15,819 bases of DNA. It comes from Candidatus Berkelbacteria bacterium. GTDB lineage: Bacteria; Patescibacteriota; UBA1384; UBA12157; JAENIV01. This document shows, piece after piece, positions 13,003-15,819 of the stretch. The notes beneath the pieces were generated by a model. The model was not told where the DNA came from. It was given only the letters and a program-made list of their open reading frames with translations, and made no database searches. The stretch lies in NCBI GenBank assembly GCA_016844295.1, contig JAENIV010000028.1:1-15819 (forward strand), read 5' to 3'. The number at the start of each line of letters is the position of its first letter. Within the stretch, counting starts at the first letter, position 1. Position numbers and translations under genes: made by a program.

Positions 13003-13014
13003 ACTATATATAGT
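13003..13014. promoter_or_regulatory. Perfect 12-base palindrome between divergent promoters
   Basis: ACTATATATAGT sits between the -35 of the minus-strand promoter (12992-12997) and the plus-strand promoter of the SLH gene. It could be an operator; being AT-only it could also be chance. Confidence 0.3.
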
Positions 13015-13015
13015 A

Positions 13016-13075
13016 TTGCAATTAAAATAAATAATGTTGTAATATAATCATAGAAATAATTTTTCTCAAAGGAGG
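13016..13075 (+). promoter_or_regulatory. Promoter and ribosome site of the SLH/cohesin gene
   Basis: TTGCAA (13016-13021), 18 bases and TAATAT (13040-13045), overlapping a TATAAT at 13043-13048. AAAGGAGG at 13068-13075 is six bases before ATG 13082. Confidence 0.6.
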
Positions 13076-13081
13076 TTTTAA

Positions 13082-14305
13082 ATGGCCAAAAAAGGTATTT
13101 TTGGTACCAAACAATGGGTATCAATCGTTTTAATTATCCTTGTAGTTGTCTTAGCCGCCGTAATTATCTATGCATTCAGAGCCCAAATTACGGGCAGTGC
13201 TATGACTATACCGACCTCGTCACCCTCGCCAAGGTGTAGTAATCTCTACTTTGACCCGAATGTCCAACTAAAAAGATCCGTTTTAGCAGATTCGATCGGT
13301 CGGACTGATCCAAAGTATTACTATTGCCCGACTATCCAAACATTTAAAGATGTCTCACCCAAAGATCCTGCGTATTGCCGAATTGAGGGGTTATATAAGG
13401 CTGGCATAATTAATGGTTGTCGTACTGATAGTGCCGGTAAATATTTTTGCCCCGAAGATATTGCTACGCGTTCTCAGATTGCGGTAGCAATAGCAAGACT
13501 CCTTGCGGGCGGTGATGCGAATGTTCCTCCTGGTCCAGCATCAGCATCTTTCCGAGATGTTACACCTGTTTATTATGCTTATAAGTATATTGAATATGTA
13601 AAAGTTAAGGGCATCATGGGCGGATACGGCGATGGAACATTTAGACCAGACAACCAAGCCGACAGGGCCAGCATGGCAGTTGTTTTATCAAGAGCCAAAT
13701 TTAAGACCCGCATACCATCTACCCCGACATTTAAAGATGTCCCTACCAATTTCTGGGCATTTAAAGAAATTGAAGGAGTTTATGGCGCTGGATATATGGA
13801 TAGTTTCTGTCGGACCGTTTCCCTCGCCCTGACACCGAGTTCTGGGACATATAGAGTTGGCAATACTTTTTCAGCAAATGTAATTTTAAATACCGGTGGT
13901 AATGAAACTTCCGGAGCCGATGCCATCATTACCTACAATCCTCTTGATCTTGAGGTCATAGATGTCTTTGGAACAATACCTGGCGTTCAAGTTCAACCAG
14001 GAACTTTATATCCAACATATCCTGGGAATAAAGTTGATCCAACCGCCGGGAAAATTTCTGTGTCCGGGGCCATTCTTGGTGGGACAAAAGGTTATAACGG
14101 GACAGGAACATTTGCTAAAGTTACTTTCAAAGTTCTGAGAGCTGCTGCCACGAGTCCGGTAAATTTCACCTTTACACCAGGCGGTACAACTGATTCTAAC
14201 GTTGCTTCAACAAAAGAACCCGGCAAAGATCTTCTTAATGAGGTCACAAACGCAAGATATATTCTTTCAAACTATGCTACTTTAGCGCCCTCCGCTAGAT
14301 TTTAG
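13082..14305 (+). CDS. Membrane-anchored surface protein with SLH repeats and a cohesin-like domain
   Basis: This is a 407-residue protein. A basic start and hydrophobic helix (11-32) anchor or export it. S-layer-homology repeats follow: SLH1 at 88-140 (TFKDVSPKDPAYCRIEGLYKAG ..., in pieces), SLH2 at 157-204 (FRDVTPVYYAYKYIEYV, then GYGDGTFRPDNQADRASMAV) and SLH3 at 217-243. SLH3 stops after DSFC with no TRA-x-MA half. From about 246 to 395 is a cohesin-type beta sandwich (VSLALTPSSGTYRVGNTFSA, YNPLDLEVIDV, GTFAKVTFKVL). SLH repeats hold proteins to the envelope and cohesins bind dockerins, so this could display partner proteins. Six cysteines between residues 52 and 243 suggest disulfides. 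The missing half of SLH3 suggests a deletion at about 13811. It is the first gene right of the divergent promoter region. Confidence 0.85.
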   Translation: MAKKGIFGTKQWVSIVLIILVVVLAAVIIYAFRAQITGSAMTIPTSSPSPRCSNLYFDPNVQLKRSVLADSIGRTDPKYYYCPTIQTFKDVSPKDPAYCRIEGLYKAGIINGCRTDSAGKYFCPEDIATRSQIAVAIARLLAGGDANVPPGPASASFRDVTPVYYAYKYIEYVKVKGIMGGYGDGTFRPDNQADRASMAVVLSRAKFKTRIPSTPTFKDVPTNFWAFKEIEGVYGAGYMDSFCRTVSLALTPSSGTYRVGNTFSANVILNTGGNETSGADAIITYNPLDLEVIDVFGTIPGVQVQPGTLYPTYPGNKVDPTAGKISVSGAILGGTKGYNGTGTFAKVTFKVLRAAATSPVNFTFTPGGTTDSNVASTKEPGKDLLNEVTNARYILSNYATLAPSARF

Positions 14306-14386
14306 TAAGATATTCTCGCAATGTTAAATTCATTCAGTTTCTTTGAGTTTCTTTTCAGCAAAGGTGAATTGAATGCCTATTTGCCA
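14306..14386. other. Gap between convergent SLH and dnaB genes
   Basis: No clear terminator is seen. On the minus strand the frame after the dnaB stop reads IGIQFTFAEKKLKETE before a stop, which is similar in pattern to the dnaB C-terminus (MKFASVEKKREAE). Confidence 0.3.
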
Positions 14387-15685
14387 CTAGCCTTCAGCTT
14401 CTCGTTTTTTTTCGACCGAGGCAAATTTCATATATTCTGGTTTAAAATAGAGGGAAACGTCTCCCGTAGGACCGTTGCGGTGTTTACGAACTAAGACTTC
14501 GGCAATATTTTTTTGTTCGGATTCTTGATCATAATAATCATCTCGGTAAATAAACATGACAACATCGGCGTCCTGTTCAATACTTCCCGATTCACGCAAA
14601 TCCGCGAGCATGGGGTGTTTATCTGGTCTGTGCTCGACGGCCCGGGAAAGTTGGGACAAGGCTAAAACCGGAACATTTAATTCTCTTGCTAAAGCCTTAA
14701 GTGATCTTGATATTTCCGACACCTCTTGAACGCGGTTATCGGAACTTTTGCTTCCCATCCCAGACATTAATTGTAAGTAGTCAAGAATAATTAAACCCAC
14801 ATCGTGATCAATTTGTAATCGTCTGGCTTTGGTATCAGATAAAACGCCCATGGCATAGTTTAATTTCCCGAAATCTTCGTCCTCCAAATTTCCCGTTCTC
14901 AGTTTCCAGGAATCAACCGCCCCCCGTAAACATAGGAATCTATCTATAATCTGTTCTTTTGACATTTCCAAAGAAAAAATTCCCACGGGAATTTTTTTAT
15001 CACAAGCAACGTGATCGGCGATATTTAAGGCCAGAGAAGATTTACCGATTGACGGCCTGGCGGCCAAAATCACGAGGTCTGATTTTTGTAAACCGGCTAA
15101 TAAATTGTCCAAATCGCGGAATCCAGTCGGAACCCCCCGGATCATTCCTTTTTCTTTATGAAGTTTATCAATTCTATCGAATGATTCTTCCAAAATATCT
15201 TTAATGGGCGTGAAATACTGTTTAACATATTTTTGGGAAACGCTGAAAAGTTTGCTTTCCGCTTTGTCTAAAATCGTTTCTAAATCAGACTGTTCGTTGA
15301 AACCCAACTCGGTAATTTCCGAAGCAGCGGAAATTAATCTCCGCAAAGTTGCTTTCTGATGCACAATGTTGGCGTATGTTGCTACGTGGGCAGATGTTGG
15401 AACAGAGTTGACCAAAGTGGTAATGTAAGATGCCCCGCCGACATCTTTGAGCATTTTATCTTTTTCGAGGTCGTCTGTGATTGTAACAACATCAATAGGC
15501 CGTCTTTTTTCGTATAGATTTAAAATTGCTCGGTAGATTTTCCCATGATCATCTCGATAAAAATCATCGGGACGTAAAATATCAGCAACTTTAATAACCG
15601 CGTCTTTGTCCATTAAAAGCGAGCCTAGTACAGATTGTTCGGCTTCTAAATTTTGAGGTGGAATTTTAATATTTTCTTGAGCCAC
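14387..15685 (-). CDS. dnaB: Replicative DNA helicase DnaB, with a short internal deletion
   Basis: This is a 432-residue protein starting at GTG 15685 after AAAGGAGG. The N-terminal domain (about 8-110) has PPQNLEAEQSVLGSLL and DDFYRDDHGKIYRAI. The linker helix is followed by the RecA-like ATPase: TGFRDLDNLLAGLQKSDL, Walker A ARPSIGKS (209-216), H1a IFSLEMSKEQ (236-245), Walker B LIILDYLQL (298-306), H3 LALSQLSR and H4 DLRESGSIEQDADVV. It is the hexameric ring helicase at the replication fork. Between VLSD (281-284) and TKARRLQ (285-291) the family normally has about 16-17 more residues (API-x-IDD-x-PG and a short helix), which are absent here with the frame kept. That segment is part of the ATPase core, so the loss is surprising for an essential protein. 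Confidence 0.95.
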   Translation of the reverse strand: MAQENIKIPPQNLEAEQSVLGSLLMDKDAVIKVADILRPDDFYRDDHGKIYRAILNLYEKRRPIDVVTITDDLEKDKMLKDVGGASYITTLVNSVPTSAHVATYANIVHQKATLRRLISAASEITELGFNEQSDLETILDKAESKLFSVSQKYVKQYFTPIKDILEESFDRIDKLHKEKGMIRGVPTGFRDLDNLLAGLQKSDLVILAARPSIGKSSLALNIADHVACDKKIPVGIFSLEMSKEQIIDRFLCLRGAVDSWKLRTGNLEDEDFGKLNYAMGVLSDTKARRLQIDHDVGLIILDYLQLMSGMGSKSSDNRVQEVSEISRSLKALARELNVPVLALSQLSRAVEHRPDKHPMLADLRESGSIEQDADVVMFIYRDDYYDQESEQKNIAEVLVRKHRNGPTGDVSLYFKPEYMKFASVEKKREAEG

Positions 15686-15717
15686 AAGCCTCCTTTAAAA
15701 CGTTTTCTTCGCAATCT

Positions 15718-15746
15718 CACAATAAATGATTCACAATTGGCGTCAA
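15718..15746 (-). promoter_or_regulatory. Possible dnaB promoter
   Basis: On the minus strand TTGACG (15746-15741), 16 bases and TATTGT (15724-15719). The DnaA-box cluster lies directly upstream of the -35 box. Confidence 0.45.
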
Positions 15747-15750
15747 GCGC

Positions 15751-15777
15751 TGTGGATAGTGTGGATTATGTGTATAA
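15751..15777 (-). promoter_or_regulatory. Three abutting DnaA-box-like 9-mers
   Basis: On the minus strand the 9-mers are TTATACACA (15777-15769), TAATCCACA (15768-15760) and CTATCCACA (15759-15751). Each differs by one base from TTATCCACA, and there are no bases between them. The first equals the E. coli oriC R2-type sequence. They lie 66 bases from the dnaB start. The remaining bases to the window edge (15778-15819) are AT-rich. Confidence 0.6.
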
Positions 15778-15819
15778 GTGCTTTTTTATTTAAAAAACAT
15801 TATAATAAAGTTAAATAAG

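Noticed and set aside
1..15819. CRISPR arrays, insertion sequences, tRNA or rRNA genes
   Set aside because: No regularly spaced direct repeats, transposase motifs or terminal repeats, and no tRNA T-loop/anticodon layouts were seen.

Overview
The window looks like AT-rich bacterial DNA from a streamlined, uncultivated lineage. The best guess is the Candidate Phyla Radiation (Patescibacteria, Microgenomates-like). The reasons are many short orphan genes, a short UvrD/PcrA helicase, a Cys-rich SLH/cohesin surface protein, PT-rich membrane-anchored proteins, and no biosynthetic operons. This placement is inferred from gene style; no rRNA or tRNA is present to test it.

Layout. 1-390: the 3' end of an unrecognised plus-strand gene and its terminator. 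470-2137 (minus): a small membrane protein overlapping an ACT-domain protein, a broken GNAT/EamA chimera, and a three-helix membrane protein. 2140-2830: a GC-rich, highly foldable intergenic island with a good minus-strand promoter (candidate ncRNA). 2835-5988 (minus): a five-helix PepSY-like membrane protein, a membrane-anchored winged-helix protein, a GNAT acetyltransferase, a HAD phosphatase and an internally deleted peptidase E, with a strong promoter at 5959-5988. 5989-7194 (plus): promoter, cobalamin riboswitch, intrinsic terminator and a membrane-anchored DUF4430 (transcobalamin/intrinsic-factor C-terminal-like) protein. 7216-8016: rsmA. 8018-9110: a GC-rich multi-pass membrane protein of foreign composition. 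9109-9955: a broken G5/RlpA-like cell-wall protein. 10027-11889: UvrD/PcrA helicase. 12048-12560: a small orphan gene between two terminators. 12578-12997: a second candidate structured RNA. 13082-14305: SLH + cohesin surface protein. 14387-15685: replicative helicase dnaB, with three abutting DnaA-box-like 9-mers just upstream.

Working together. The clearest regulated unit is the B12 riboswitch with the DUF4430 protein. It reads as a cobalamin-responsive surface capture or salvage factor in an organism unlikely to make B12. dnaB, uvrD and rsmA are housekeeping genes. The SLH/cohesin, G5/RlpA and DUF4430 proteins are envelope-facing.

A repeated oddity is that several proteins lack an internal block or carry a one-base frameshift: GNAT/EamA, peptidase E, G5/RlpA, the third SLH repeat and DnaB. 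This points either to gene decay or to amplification/assembly damage, and should be settled before biology is built on any single case.
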